Assembly (NCBI RefSeq): GCF_044755465.1
Contig: NZ_JBIVRB010000010.1
Location: forward strand, 142,831-206,830
DNA: 64,000 bases
Direction: 5' to 3'
From: Peterkaempfera sp044755465
GTDB lineage: Bacteria > Actinomycetota > Actinomycetes > Streptomycetales > Streptomycetaceae
Of this stretch, positions 16,345-25,125 are shown piece by piece. Below the pieces are notes generated by a model that worked only from the letters and a program-made list of their open reading frames with translations, did not search any database and was not told where the DNA came from. Made by a program: the position numbers and the translations under genes. Position 1 is the stretch's first letter. Each line of letters opens with the position of its first letter.

Positions 16345-18003
16345 TCAGGCGCCGGGCTCCCGGTGCGGCGGGTGCGGCGGGTGCGGTGGCGGCGGGGGAG
16401 TGCGGGCGGGCCCGTCGGCATAGGGGTTGAATCCGCCAGGTGGGTGACCGGCGCCCCCGGCGCGGTACGGGTTGTGCGGGTGGACGCCCCCGTCCGGCGG
16501 CCGGTGCTGCGGCAGGTCCCCGTACGGTGCCGGGCCGCCCTGCACCGGTACACCCTGCACCGGGCCGCCCTGCACCGGGCCGCCCTGCACCGGGCCGCCC
16601 TGCACCGGTACACCCTGCACGGGGGCAACAACACCGGTCGGCCGCTTGGCCGCCGCGAGCCGGCCGACCAGCAGCGCCCCGGCGAACCCCGCGACCGCCC
16701 CCCAGAGCAGCCCGTACAGCGCGGCCGGCGGCAGGCCGCCCCGCAGCGACGCCCCGGCGTCGAGCGCGCTGAAGCCGAACACCGACAGCTGCGCCCCCAC
16801 GGTCACCGAGCACAGCGCCAGCCCGGCGGGCAGCAGGACGGCCAGCGCCACCCCGAGCCGTGCCGCCGCCCCCAGCGCCTCCCGTACCGCCGCCGGCCGG
16901 GGCGCGGCCACCGGCGTCCGTACGGCGGTGAGCACCCCGGCGAGCAGCAGCAGCAACGCCGCGGCCACCGGCAGCAGCCAGAGCGAGCCGTCCAGCTCCA
17001 TCAGCCGGGGCACCGTGACGTCCTGCACCGTACCGGCCCGCAGCAGCCGGTCCAGCGGTGACGGGAGGGCGTCCAGCAGCGCCCCGGTCGCCTGCCCGGT
17101 GACCGGGACGCCCAGCCCGACCGGGACGGCGAGGCCGACGGCGTTGGGCGTACCCAGCAGCACCCCGCCGGCCGCGACCGCCGGGCTCCGGCCGTGCGCC
17201 AGCGGCAGCACCACCCCGGCCGCGGCACAGACCAGCACCGCGCCCAGCAGCACCGACCAGAGCGCCGAGGCGACCGGCCGTACGACCCGGCCCAGCGGCT
17301 CCCAGCCGTGCGGCAGCGGGGCCCGCCGGGAGACGGCGAACGCCAGCAGCAGGACCACCAGCACCGCCGGCAGCCCGGCGAGCAGTGTCGGCGCGGTCCG
17401 CACCGAGTAGTAGACGGCCGCCTTGGGTGCGGCCGCCCCGCCGATCAGGCCGGGCAGCTTCCCCGGGTCCAGCAGCCCGCCGAGGCCGCCGCCCAGCCCG
17501 TCCAGCAGCCCGCCGCCCTGGCCTCCCGCGCCACCGTCGCCCTGGCCGCCGCCGACCCCGGCCAGCCGGGCGATGTCCAGCGTCACGGTGTCCTCGCCGA
17601 CCCAGGACAGCAGCCCCAGCAGCACCAGCGCGCAGCCCACCGCCGCCCCGGCCCGTACCGCCAGCTCCCGCCCCGCCACGGCCGGCCGCCCCCGCAGCGG
17701 CCGGACGAACAGCACGCCCAGCACCGCCGCGCCGGTGAAGGCCACCCCCAGCGGCATCACGTCCAGCGCCGTCGCGGCCTGCGCCACCCCGCCGGACCCA
17801 AAGGCCTGCACCGAGCCGGTGGTCGTGACCGAGCCACCCGCGCCCAGCGCCACCACGGCGGCGGTCAGCGGCCCCAGCCGGGCGTAGTCGTCGGCGCCCA
17901 GCAGCTGCAGCCCCAGCGCGGCCACCCCGGCCATCGCCACGAACGCCCAGCTCACCGCCGTCGCGGCCTGGACCGCCCAGCGCAGCCACCCACCCTTGCC
18001 CAC
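16345..18003 (-). CDS. Streptophobe family multi-pass membrane protein
   Basis: A 552-residue protein with around ten hydrophobic segments and a start (GKGGWLRWAVQAATAVSWAFVAMAGVAALGLQLLGADDY) that matches the streptophobe family, restricted to streptomycetes and close relatives and of unknown function. Between helices there is a Gly/Gln-rich loop (about residues 145-185). After the last helix comes a cytoplasmic tail with six repeats of the PVQGG/PVQGV type, coded by 15-bp DNA units, and a Pro/His-rich end. The GTG start at 18003 has GGGGGGCGCT upstream. It is on the same strand as serB, 99 bases ahead of it. Confidence 0.85.
   Translation of the reverse strand: MGKGGWLRWAVQAATAVSWAFVAMAGVAALGLQLLGADDYARLGPLTAAVVALGAGGSVTTTGSVQAFGSGGVAQAATALDVMPLGVAFTGAAVLGVLFVRPLRGRPAVAGRELAVRAGAAVGCALVLLGLLSWVGEDTVTLDIARLAGVGGGQGDGGAGGQGGGLLDGLGGGLGGLLDPGKLPGLIGGAAAPKAAVYYSVRTAPTLLAGLPAVLVVLLLAFAVSRRAPLPHGWEPLGRVVRPVASALWSVLLGAVLVCAAAGVVLPLAHGRSPAVAAGGVLLGTPNAVGLAVPVGLGVPVTGQATGALLDALPSPLDRLLRAGTVQDVTVPRLMELDGSLWLLPVAAALLLLLAGVLTAVRTPVAAPRPAAVREALGAAARLGVALAVLLPAGLALCSVTVGAQLSVFGFSALDAGASLRGGLPPAALYGLLWGAVAGFAGALLVGRLAAAKRPTGVVAPVQGVPVQGGPVQGGPVQGGPVQGVPVQGGPAPYGDLPQHRPPDGGVHPHNPYRAGGAGHPPGGFNPYADGPARTPPPPPHPPHPPHREPGA
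16531..16620. repeat. 15-bp coding minisatellite in the streptophobe gene
   Basis: Six consecutive 15-bp units, CGGGCCGCCCTGCAC or CGGTACACCCTGCAC, encode the pentapeptide repeats PVQGG and PVQGV. Unit order is A-B-A-A-A-B, which suggests expansion by slippage or unequal exchange. Confidence 0.9.
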
Positions 18004-18194
18004 AGCGCCCCCCGCTCCGCCGCCACCGGCGCCCGTCGACCGTTCCGCGCACCACCGTCGTGCGACCGCGTCAACGTTGCCACACGGTCACAGTGTTCGT
18101 GCCGAGTTCTCCGGCCAGTGGCCGAGCTGGAATGATTCCACCCGTCATACGCCATCCCCAGACTCCGCGCAGCGGGACAACTCGGGGGGACTAC

Positions 18195-18212
18195 ATGAGT
18201 GGGGCAGGCTGA
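18195..18212 (+). promoter_or_regulatory. Five-codon upstream reading frame before the FHA-ABC gene
   Basis: ATG-AGT-GGG-GCA-GGC-TGA encodes MSGAG and is preceded by a strong GGGGGGA ribosome binding site. The stop is two bases before the GTG of the exporter gene, which itself has only a weak site. The layout is what a translational coupling leader would look like. Confidence 0.45.
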
Positions 18213-18214
18213 AA

Positions 18215-20899
18215 GTGCCGCAACTCGTTCTTGAACACCTCGGACACAACCGGACATTGGAATCCGGCAGGACGTACGCGCTGGGACGTGACCCGCAGTC
18301 GGATCTGACCTTCGACGACTCCCGGGTCTCCTGGCGGCACGCCACCGTCTCCTTCGACGGGAGCGGTTGGTGGCTGGAGGACCTCGGCAGCACCAACGGC
18401 ACCTTCGTCGCCGGGCAGCGGACCGCCAGGGCGCTGCTCGGCCCGGGGACCGTGGTGCATCTGGGGAACGCCGAGAACGGCCCCCGACTGGCCTGCGTCG
18501 CGGTGCCGGGCGCGGTCGGGGTGGGGGCGGCGGACTGGCACGACGCCAACACCAGCCTGCACGCCCCGCAGGACCCGTGGGGTGGCCCCGGCGCGCAGCC
18601 CTGGGGCCCGCCGCGGCAGACCGGCCCCGGGGCGCCGCAGGGCGCGGCCGCGTTCCAGGGCGGCGGCGCCCCGATACACGGCGGCACCCCGCCGCAGGGC
18701 GGCATCCCGGCCCAGGGCGGCGTGGCCCCGTACGGCGGTGTCCCCCCACAAGCCGGTGTCCCCCAACAAGCCGGCGTCCCGCAGCAGGGCGGTGCCCCCC
18801 AGCAGTCCGGTGGCCCGGCGGGCTGGGGGCAGTCGGGCGCGGTGCCCGGCGGTGTCACCCCGGTCTACGGCGACCGCAACCCCACCATGATCCGCAACCT
18901 GGCGCAGGGCATGCGCACCGTGCGGATCGGCCGTTCGCTCGACAACGACCTGGTCGTCTCCGACCTCGGCGTCTCCCGCCACCACGCCGAGCTGCGGCAG
19001 CTCGCGGACGGCCGGTACGAGATCGTCGACCTGGAGAGCCACAACGGCACCTATGTCAACGGCCAGCCCATCCAGCGGCACGTGATGGGCCCCGAGGACC
19101 TGCTCGGCGTCGGCCACTCCATCTTCCGGCTGGTCGGGGACCGGCTGGAGGAGTTCGTCGACGCGGGCGCGGTCTCCTTCTCCGCCCGCCACCTCACCGT
19201 CGAGGTCGAGCACAAGGGCGCCAAGAAGATCCTGCTCGACGATGTCTCCTTCGGCGTCCCCGAGCGGTCGCTGGTCGCCGTGATCGGCCCGTCCGGCTCC
19301 GGCAAGTCGACACTGCTGCGGGCCCTCACCGGCTACCGCCCGGCCGACCGGGGCGATGTGCTCTACGACGGCCGCAACCTCTACAAGCAGTTCGCCGAAC
19401 TGCGCCAGCGCATTGGCCTGGTACCGCAGGACGACATCCTGCACAAGGAGCTGACGGTACGCACCGCGCTCAAGTACGCGGCCCGGCTGCGCTTCCCCGG
19501 TGACACCCAGGAGGCCGAGCGCGCGGCCCGGGTGGACGAGGTGCTGCATGAACTGCGGCTGGACAAGCGCGCCGAGAACCGGATCACCGCCCTCTCCGGC
19601 GGCCAGCGCAAGCGCGTCTCGGTGGCGCTCGAACTGCTCACCAAGCCGTCGCTGATCTTCCTGGACGAGCCGACCTCCGGCCTGGACCCGGGCATGGACC
19701 GCGAGGTCATGCAGATGCTGCGGGTGCTCGCCGACGACGGCCGCACCGTCCTGGTGGTCACCCACTCGGTGGCCGAACTGGCGCTCTGCGACCAGCTGCT
19801 GGTGATGGCACCGGGCGGCGCGGTGGCGTACTTCGGGCCGCCGGACGAGGCGCTGCACTTCTTCGGGTACGAGACCTGGGCGGACGTCTTCCAGGCGTTC
19901 GAGAACTACCCGGACCACGACTGGGCCGGCCGCTACCGGGGCTCGGTGCACTACCAGATGTACTCGGCCGACGTGGAGGCGGTGGCCCCGCAGTCCGCGC
20001 CGATCTCCGAGTACCAGTCACGGCCGCAGAAGCCGCAGAGCTGGGGCTCCCAGCTGGCCACCCTGACCCGCCGCTATCTCTCGGTGATCGCCGCCGACCG
20101 GGGCTTCCTGGTGCTCTGCGCGCTGCTGCCGGTGGTGATGGGCGCGGTGAGCCTGGCCATCCCGGACAAGTTCGGCCTGCTGCCGGCCAATCCGCCGATG
20201 AAGAACGGCCAGCCGCAGTTCAACACCGACGCCGCCATCGTGCTGCTGATCGTCGCGGTCGGCACCGTCTTCACCGGCGCGGCCAACGCGGTCCGCGAAC
20301 TGGTCAAGGAGCGGGTCATCTACGAGCGGGAGCGGGCCACCGGGCTCTCCCGGTCCGCGTATGTGATGTCGAAGATCCTCACCCTGGGAGCGCTCACCGC
20401 CCTTCAGAGCGTCGTGGTCGCCCTGATCGGCATCGGCACTAGGGAACTGCCCTCCGACGGCCTGGTGATCAGCGGCAACCCGCTGCTGGAGATGACGATC
20501 GCCGTGGTGCTGCTCGGCCTCACCAGCATGATGATCGGCCTGGTGATCTCCGCCCTGGTGAAGACCTCCGAGAAGACCATGCCGCTGCTGGTCCTGGTGG
20601 CCATCGTCAATGTGGTCTTCTGCGGCGCGCTCTTCCCGCTCTTCGGCTCGCCGGGCCTGGAGCAGCTGGCCTGGCTGACCCCGGCCCGCTGGGCGGTCTC
20701 CGCGCTGGGCGCCTCGGTCAGCCTGGGCGCCATCTCACCGCCGCCGGACGGCAAGGACGGCACCGACCCGCTCTGGGACCACGACCTGTCCACCTGGACC
20801 ACCGCCGGCTCCGTGCTGATCCTCATCGGCCTGGTCTGCGCCTTCGCCGTCGTCCGGCTGCTGCGCCGTCATGAGCCCGAGGTCATGCGCAAGCGCTGA
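18215..20899 (+). CDS. FHA domain-containing ABC transporter (ATPase plus permease; Rv1747-like)
   Basis: An 894-residue fusion. FHA domain 1 covers residues about 20-90 (GRDPQSD, SRVSWRHA, STNGTF). A Pro/Gln/Gly-rich linker of about 100 residues with PxxGGxP repeats follows (about 115-215). FHA domain 2 spans about 234-305 (GRSLDNDLV, VSRHHAEL, SHNGTYVNG). The ABC ATPase follows, with Walker A GPSGSGKST at 358-366, LSGGQRKR and LIFLDEPTSGLD, and an ABC2-type permease with six helices ends the protein. The order matches mycobacterial Rv1747, which is regulated by Ser/Thr kinase phosphorylation through its FHA domains. The GTG at 18215 gives the conserved start MPQLVLE. The substrate is unknown. 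Confidence 0.93.
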   Translation: MPQLVLEHLGHNRTLESGRTYALGRDPQSDLTFDDSRVSWRHATVSFDGSGWWLEDLGSTNGTFVAGQRTARALLGPGTVVHLGNAENGPRLACVAVPGAVGVGAADWHDANTSLHAPQDPWGGPGAQPWGPPRQTGPGAPQGAAAFQGGGAPIHGGTPPQGGIPAQGGVAPYGGVPPQAGVPQQAGVPQQGGAPQQSGGPAGWGQSGAVPGGVTPVYGDRNPTMIRNLAQGMRTVRIGRSLDNDLVVSDLGVSRHHAELRQLADGRYEIVDLESHNGTYVNGQPIQRHVMGPEDLLGVGHSIFRLVGDRLEEFVDAGAVSFSARHLTVEVEHKGAKKILLDDVSFGVPERSLVAVIGPSGSGKSTLLRALTGYRPADRGDVLYDGRNLYKQFAELRQRIGLVPQDDILHKELTVRTALKYAARLRFPGDTQEAERAARVDEVLHELRLDKRAENRITALSGGQRKRVSVALELLTKPSLIFLDEPTSGLDPGMDREVMQMLRVLADDGRTVLVVTHSVAELALCDQLLVMAPGGAVAYFGPPDEALHFFGYETWADVFQAFENYPDHDWAGRYRGSVHYQMYSADVEAVAPQSAPISEYQSRPQKPQSWGSQLATLTRRYLSVIAADRGFLVLCALLPVVMGAVSLAIPDKFGLLPANPPMKNGQPQFNTDAAIVLLIVAVGTVFTGAANAVRELVKERVIYERERATGLSRSAYVMSKILTLGALTALQSVVVALIGIGTRELPSDGLVISGNPLLEMTIAVVLLGLTSMMIGLVISALVKTSEKTMPLLVLVAIVNVVFCGALFPLFGSPGLEQLAWLTPARWAVSALGASVSLGAISPPPDGKDGTDPLWDHDLSTWTTAGSVLILIGLVCAFAVVRLLRRHEPEVMRKR
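18660..18815. repeat. Coding repeat in the FHA linker
   Basis: A run of related 12-18-bp units encodes the Gly-Gly/Pro/Gln-rich linker between the two FHA domains (GGTPPQGGIPAQGGV, then PQAGVPQQAGVPQQGG). The units remain in frame. Confidence 0.7.
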
Positions 20900-20955
20900 C
20901 CCGCGCCGCACTGCCGTACGCCGCACTGCCGTACGCCGCACTGACCCGGGCCGCA

Positions 20956-20987
20956 CTGCCCCGGGCCCGCAGCAGGGCCCGGGGCAG
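20956..20987. terminator. Bidirectional terminator
   Basis: A perfect 13-base stem (20956-20968 with 20975-20987) and a six-base loop lie between the convergent FHA-ABC and FAH-family genes. Just before it are three copies of a GCCGCACTGCCGTAC-type unit (about 20907-20957). Confidence 0.75.
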
Positions 20988-21013
20988 CGGCTTCGGCCGG
21001 TCGCGGCCGGGGG

Positions 21014-21865
21014 TCAGGCCGCCGCGCAGCGGGAGCGGTGGGCGCCCAGGCCGTCGATCTCCAGTTCCATCACATCGCCCGGGGCCAGGTACGGGAAGCG
21101 GCCGGAGAGGGCGACGCCCTCCGGCGTACCCGTGTTGAGGATGTCGCCGGGCTCCAGCACGAGGTACTGGGAGAGGTGCCGGATCAGCTCCGCCACGCCG
21201 AAGATCATGTCTGCGGTGGAGGAGTCCTGGCGCGGCTCCCCGTTGACCCGGGAGCGCAGCCGCAGCGCCTGCGGGTCGGGGATCTCGTCGGCGGTGACCA
21301 GCCAGGGGCCCAGCGGGTTGAAGGTCTCGCAGCTCTTGCCCTTGGACCACTGGCCGCCGGACTCCTCCAACTGGAACGCCCGCTCGGAGACGTCATTGCT
21401 GACGGCGTAGCCGGCGACATAGGCGAGCGGGTCCTCCTCGGGGGTGAGGTAGCGGGCCCGGCGGCCGATCACCACGGCCAGCTCCACCTCCCAGTCGGTC
21501 CGCTCGGCGCCGCGCGGGATCAGCACCTCGTCCTGCGGCCCGACCACCGTGTTGGGACCCTTGTAGAAGAGGATCGGCCGGGTGGGCGGCTCGCTGCCGG
21601 ACTCGGCCGCGTGCGCGGCGTAGTTCTGGCCGATGCACAGCACCGCGCCCGGCCGGGCCACCGGTGCGCCCAGCCGCAGACCGGTGATGTCGGTCTCGGG
21701 CAGCACCCCGGCGGCGGCCGCCGCCCGGACCCGGTCCGGACCGTCGCCGCCCAGGAAGGCGCCGTCGATGTCCGCCGTCAGGCCGGAGAGGTCGAAGTGG
21801 CGGCCGTCGGCGGTGCCCAGGACGGGCCGTTCGCTGCCGGGGGCGCCGACACGCATGAGACGCAT
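21014..21865 (-). CDS. Fumarylacetoacetate hydrolase (FAH) family protein, probable diketo-acid hydrolase
   Basis: A 283-residue FAH-family enzyme. GAVLCIGQNYAAHAAE and FYKGPNTVVGPQDEV mark the start of the catalytic fold; DWEVELAVVIGRRA and NDVSERAFQ carry the acidic metal ligands; KSCETFNPLGPWLVTADEI and ILNTGTPEGVALS are further family signatures. Members of this length act on acylpyruvates or on 2,4-diketo-3-deoxy sugar acids. Because the neighbours encode an acid-sugar dehydratase, SDR and amidohydrolase, a 2,4-diketo-3-deoxy-acid hydrolase role is inferred. It is the last gene of the minus-strand catabolic run. The ATG has a GAGGAAC site. Confidence 0.85.
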   Translation of the reverse strand: MRLMRVGAPGSERPVLGTADGRHFDLSGLTADIDGAFLGGDGPDRVRAAAAAGVLPETDITGLRLGAPVARPGAVLCIGQNYAAHAAESGSEPPTRPILFYKGPNTVVGPQDEVLIPRGAERTDWEVELAVVIGRRARYLTPEEDPLAYVAGYAVSNDVSERAFQLEESGGQWSKGKSCETFNPLGPWLVTADEIPDPQALRLRSRVNGEPRQDSSTADMIFGVAELIRHLSQYLVLEPGDILNTGTPEGVALSGRFPYLAPGDVMELEIDGLGAHRSRCAAA

Positions 21866-21914
21866 GGGGTTCCTCAGGGGTATGTCGGATGGTCAGAGGA
21901 TCGATGTGGGGGCG

Positions 21915-22937
21915 CTACTCGACGCGGGCGAGCGCATCGCGGTCCACCGTATGGTGCAGCGGCTCACCACGGACGTAGCGCCCGATCTCGGCGACGGTGC
22001 TGTCACCCAGCGCGTAGCGGCACTGCACCGTGGCAGCGGCCTGATGCGGCGTCAGCAGCACGTTGGGCAGGGCGCGCAGCGGATGGCCGACCGGCAGCGG
22101 CTCACTGTCGTAGACGTCCAAGGCGGCGTCGATGCGCCCGGTGCGCAGCTCCGCCAGCAGCGCGGCCTCGTCCACCAGCCAGGAGCGGGCGGTGTTGACC
22201 AGCCCGGCGCCGTCCGGCAGCAGCGCCAGCTCCCGGGCGCCCAGCAGATGCCGGGTCTCCGGCAGCGCCGGGGCGTGCACCGCGACGATCCGGCTGCCGC
22301 GCAGCAGCTCGTCCAGCCCGCAGCGGCGCACGCCCAGCCGGGCGGCCTCCGCCTCGTCCAGGTACGGGTCGTACACCGCGACCTCGGCGCCGAGCGCGCG
22401 GGCCAGCGCCAGATAGGCGCGGCCGGTGCGGGAGGCGCCGATCACGCCGACCGGGCAGCCCAGGATCTCGTGCCGACGGGGTGCCGTACCGGCCTGCTCC
22501 CACTCCTGGCCGCCGCGCAGCGCATGGTCGAAGCGATGCACCTGGTGCAGCAGGGCCAGGGTGAAGGTGAGGGCGACCTCGGCGACCGAGCGGGCCATCG
22601 CCGCGCCGGCCTGGGTGACCGCCACCCCCCGGTCCAGCACCTCGGCGGTGACATAGGGGCTCACCGCGCCGCCGGTGTGCGCGACCAGCCGCAGCCCGGG
22701 GGCGGCGGCGAGCGCGGTGGCGTCCAGCCGTGCGGCGCCCCAGGCGGTCACCAGCACCTCGGCGCCGCCGCCCAGCGCGCCGGTGAGCGCGGCGCGGTCG
22801 GTGTTGTCGTCCAGCACCGTGAGGTCGCCCAGTGCGGCCAGCCGCTGCCAGGCGTCGGTGGTGAAGAACTGCTGCCGCAGGCCCGGCGGGACGGCCACCA
22901 CGATCCCGGGGCGGCGGGCCTCAGCGGAGCCAGTCAT
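21915..22937 (-). CDS. D-isomer-specific 2-hydroxyacid dehydrogenase family protein
   Basis: A 340-residue NAD-dependent dehydrogenase. The cofactor domain carries GCPVGVIGASRTGRAYLALARALGAEVAVYDPY, in which the usual GxGxxG reads GASRTG. The catalytic residues can be seen in VNTARSWLVDE (Arg), DVYDSEPLP (Glu) and LLTPHQA (His). It would reduce a 2-keto acid or oxidise a 2-hydroxy acid. The ATG at 22937 has GGAG upstream and overlaps the end of the aldolase gene by 17 bases, so the genes are translationally linked. Confidence 0.87.
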   Translation of the reverse strand: MTGSAEARRPGIVVAVPPGLRQQFFTTDAWQRLAALGDLTVLDDNTDRAALTGALGGGAEVLVTAWGAARLDATALAAAPGLRLVAHTGGAVSPYVTAEVLDRGVAVTQAGAAMARSVAEVALTFTLALLHQVHRFDHALRGGQEWEQAGTAPRRHEILGCPVGVIGASRTGRAYLALARALGAEVAVYDPYLDEAEAARLGVRRCGLDELLRGSRIVAVHAPALPETRHLLGARELALLPDGAGLVNTARSWLVDEAALLAELRTGRIDAALDVYDSEPLPVGHPLRALPNVLLTPHQAAATVQCRYALGDSTVAEIGRYVRGEPLHHTVDRDALARVE

Positions 22938-24051
22938 CGAGGTGCTCCGCCACGAACGCGTCATCGGTCAGCCATGGGTAGGCGGCGGCGACCCGGTCGA
23001 TCTCGGCGGCCTGGCCCGGCGACAGCCGCTCGTCGGGGTTGAGGCACCAGGTGCCTGCCAGCAGCCCCTGGCGGTGCAGCACCTGATGGACACCGGCGAT
23101 GCAGCCCCGGAAGGCGCCGCGTACGTCGAACACCGCCGCGTTGGCCTCGCTCAGCTGCGGGGCGCGGCGCAGCAGGTCGGTGGTGAGGGCGTGGTCGCCG
23201 GCTCGGGCGTCGCGGACCTCCGCCAGCAGTGAGACGGCGGCGCGGGTCCAGACCGCCCACTGGCCGAGCAGACCGCCGGCGAACCAGCGCAGCCCGGCGC
23301 CGGTCCGGTAGGGCGTCAGCAGGTCCTGGAGGATGGCGTCGTCGTTGCCGGTGTACAGCGCGACCTCGTCGGCGCGGTCGGCCCCGGCGACGGCCGCGAT
23401 GACCTCGGCGGTGCGGTACCGGTCGAACGGCGCTGCCTTGACCGCGACCACCGAGGGGATGTCGGTGAAGGCCCGCCAGAACGCGGGGGAGAGGTACCGG
23501 CCGCCGACCGCCTCCTGGAGGTAGAAGCCGATGACCGGCAGCACCTCCCCGACGGCTCGGGCCCGGTCCAGCAGCCCGGCCTCGTCGGCGCCGGGCACCG
23601 CCGGGCTGAGCAGCACCGCGTCATAGCCGAGCTCGGCGGCCAGCTCCGCCTCCGCGACGGCCTGGGCGGTGTATCCGCAGGCCCCGGCGATCCGGACGAC
23701 CGGCCGGCCGGCCTCCTGCTCGATCACCTCGGAGGCCAGCTCGAGGACCGGCCGGAGCAGGCCGATCTGCGGCTCGCGGATCTCGAACTGGGTGGTGTGC
23801 ACGGCGACCGCGACCCCCCCGGCGCCTGCGGCCAGGTAGTAGCGGGTCAGTGCCCGCTGGCGGCGTTCGTCCAGCCGCCGGTCGGCGTCCAACGCCAGCG
23901 GGTGCGCCGGGACGACCGTACCGGCGGCGAGGAGGTCCAGCGGGGCCGTGGTCGTGGTGGCCGTGCCGGTGGAGGGGGCGGGGGTGGAGGTGGCGGGCGT
24001 GGTCGTGGTGGGGCTGGTCGTGGTGGGGCTGGTCGTGGTGGGGTGGGGCAC
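22921..24051 (-). CDS. Dihydrodipicolinate synthase family aldolase
   Basis: A 376-residue protein whose core (residues about 38-376) is a DHDPS/N-acetylneuraminate lyase-type barrel. The Schiff-base lysine is Lys205 in VVAVKAAPFDRYRT and Tyr177 in GFYLQ corresponds to the conserved Tyr. It begins AAGTVVPAHPLALDADRRLDERR, a start seen in a sugar-cluster subgroup of the family. The first 36 residues are a Thr/Pro/Ser-rich extension coded partly by a 15-bp DNA repeat; no in-frame start codon exists between the extension and the barrel, so the extension must be translated. The GTG start at 24051 has no good ribosome binding site. Role inferred: retro-aldol cleavage of a keto-deoxy acid. Confidence 0.83.
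   Translation of the reverse strand: MPHPTTTSPTTTSPTTTTPATSTPAPSTGTATTTTAPLDLLAAGTVVPAHPLALDADRRLDERRQRALTRYYLAAGAGGVAVAVHTTQFEIREPQIGLLRPVLELASEVIEQEAGRPVVRIAGACGYTAQAVAEAELAAELGYDAVLLSPAVPGADEAGLLDRARAVGEVLPVIGFYLQEAVGGRYLSPAFWRAFTDIPSVVAVKAAPFDRYRTAEVIAAVAGADRADEVALYTGNDDAILQDLLTPYRTGAGLRWFAGGLLGQWAVWTRAAVSLLAEVRDARAGDHALTTDLLRRAPQLSEANAAVFDVRGAFRGCIAGVHQVLHRQGLLAGTWCLNPDERLSPGQAAEIDRVAAAYPWLTDDAFVAEHLDDWLR
24001..24045. repeat. 15-bp repeat coding the Thr/Pro extension of the aldolase
   Basis: Three units of GGTCGTGGTGGGGCT (the third slightly changed) encode TTSPT-type repeats at the N-terminus of the DHDPS-family protein. Confidence 0.85.
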
Positions 24052-24057
24052 GGTGGA

Positions 24058-25122
24058 TCAGAACCTTCCGTCGCGGACCTGGAACTTGGTGGGCTTGCCG
24101 GACAGTGGCAGTCCGCGTCGGATCCACTCGGCCTGCCAGCCGACCAGGGTCCGCAGGGCGATCGGCGGATAGCCGAACAGCGCGTGGCAGCGCCCGGCGT
24201 CGGACAGCAGCGCGGTGCCCGACTCGGTGCCGTCGAACAGCGCCGGCCGGTCGAACTCGGCTGCGAACAGCTCGGCCAGCCGCCGGACCGAGGCGGTCTC
24301 CGGGCCGGTGAGGTTGAGCACGAAGGGCTCCGGCGAGGCATGCAGCAGCGACCGCAGCGCGACCTCGTTCGCATAGCCCTGCCAGACCACATTGGCGTGG
24401 CCGGTGGCCAGGTCCACCGGGTCGCCGCCGTGCACGGCGGCGGCGATGTCGGCCAGTACGCCGTAGCGCAGGTCCACCGCGTAGTTGAGCCGGATCAGTG
24501 CGACCGGGGTGCCGTACTCCGCCGCGTGGAAGCCGAACACCCGCTCCCGGCCGAGGCAGGACATGGCGTACTCACCGACCGGGCCGACCGGGTCCTGCTC
24601 GGTGCTGGCCGCCGCGTCGGTGCGGACCAGCGGGTAGACGTTGCCGGTGGAGAAGGCCGCGATCCGGACGCCCCGATAGCGGCGGGCGATCCGGTCCGGC
24701 AGCGCCGCGTTGACCGCCCAGGCGTGCGCCGGGTGGCCGGCCGAGCCGAACTTGGCGCCGACCATGAAGACCACCTGCCCGGCGTCGGGCAGCTCGGCCG
24801 GGTCGCCGGACAGCAGGTCGAAGGCGACCGGGGTGATCCCCTCGGCGGCCAGCGCATCCGCCTGGGCGCGGTCGGACCAGCGCGAGACGGCGTGCACGGC
24901 GAGGTCGCCGCGCCCGGCGGCGTCCAGCGCCCGGCGGGCCAGCCGGCAGAGGCTGGGGCCCATCTTGCCGCCGGCGCCGAGCACCACCAGGTCACCGTCG
25001 AGTCGGGCCAGGTCTGCGACCAGCGCGGCCGAGGGGGTGGCGAGGAGTTCCTCCAACTGCTTCTCGTCGGCGGGGAACGCGGCGGACGGGGTGGCGAGCG
25101 GAGTGGGTGGAGCGGAGTGCAT
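24058..25122 (-). CDS. NAD-dependent epimerase/dehydratase family protein
   Basis: A 354-residue extended-SDR protein. The nucleotide-binding segment is DLVVLGAGGKMGPSLCRLA (about residues 43-61), and FSTGNVYPLV with the later GEYAMSCLGRERV takes the place of the usual S-Y-K triad (the YxxxK position reads YAMSCLGRE, so the catalytic Lys is not obvious). This is seen in epimerase-like proteins found in sugar-acid clusters, which may be oxidoreductases or structural relatives. It starts three bases behind the permease stop and ends six bases before the aldolase start, so it is in one operon. Confidence 0.82.
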   Translation of the reverse strand: MHSAPPTPLATPSAAFPADEKQLEELLATPSAALVADLARLDGDLVVLGAGGKMGPSLCRLARRALDAAGRGDLAVHAVSRWSDRAQADALAAEGITPVAFDLLSGDPAELPDAGQVVFMVGAKFGSAGHPAHAWAVNAALPDRIARRYRGVRIAAFSTGNVYPLVRTDAAASTEQDPVGPVGEYAMSCLGRERVFGFHAAEYGTPVALIRLNYAVDLRYGVLADIAAAVHGGDPVDLATGHANVVWQGYANEVALRSLLHASPEPFVLNLTGPETASVRRLAELFAAEFDRPALFDGTESGTALLSDAGRCHALFGYPPIALRTLVGWQAEWIRRGLPLSGKPTKFQVRDGRF

Positions 25123-25125
25123 GTG

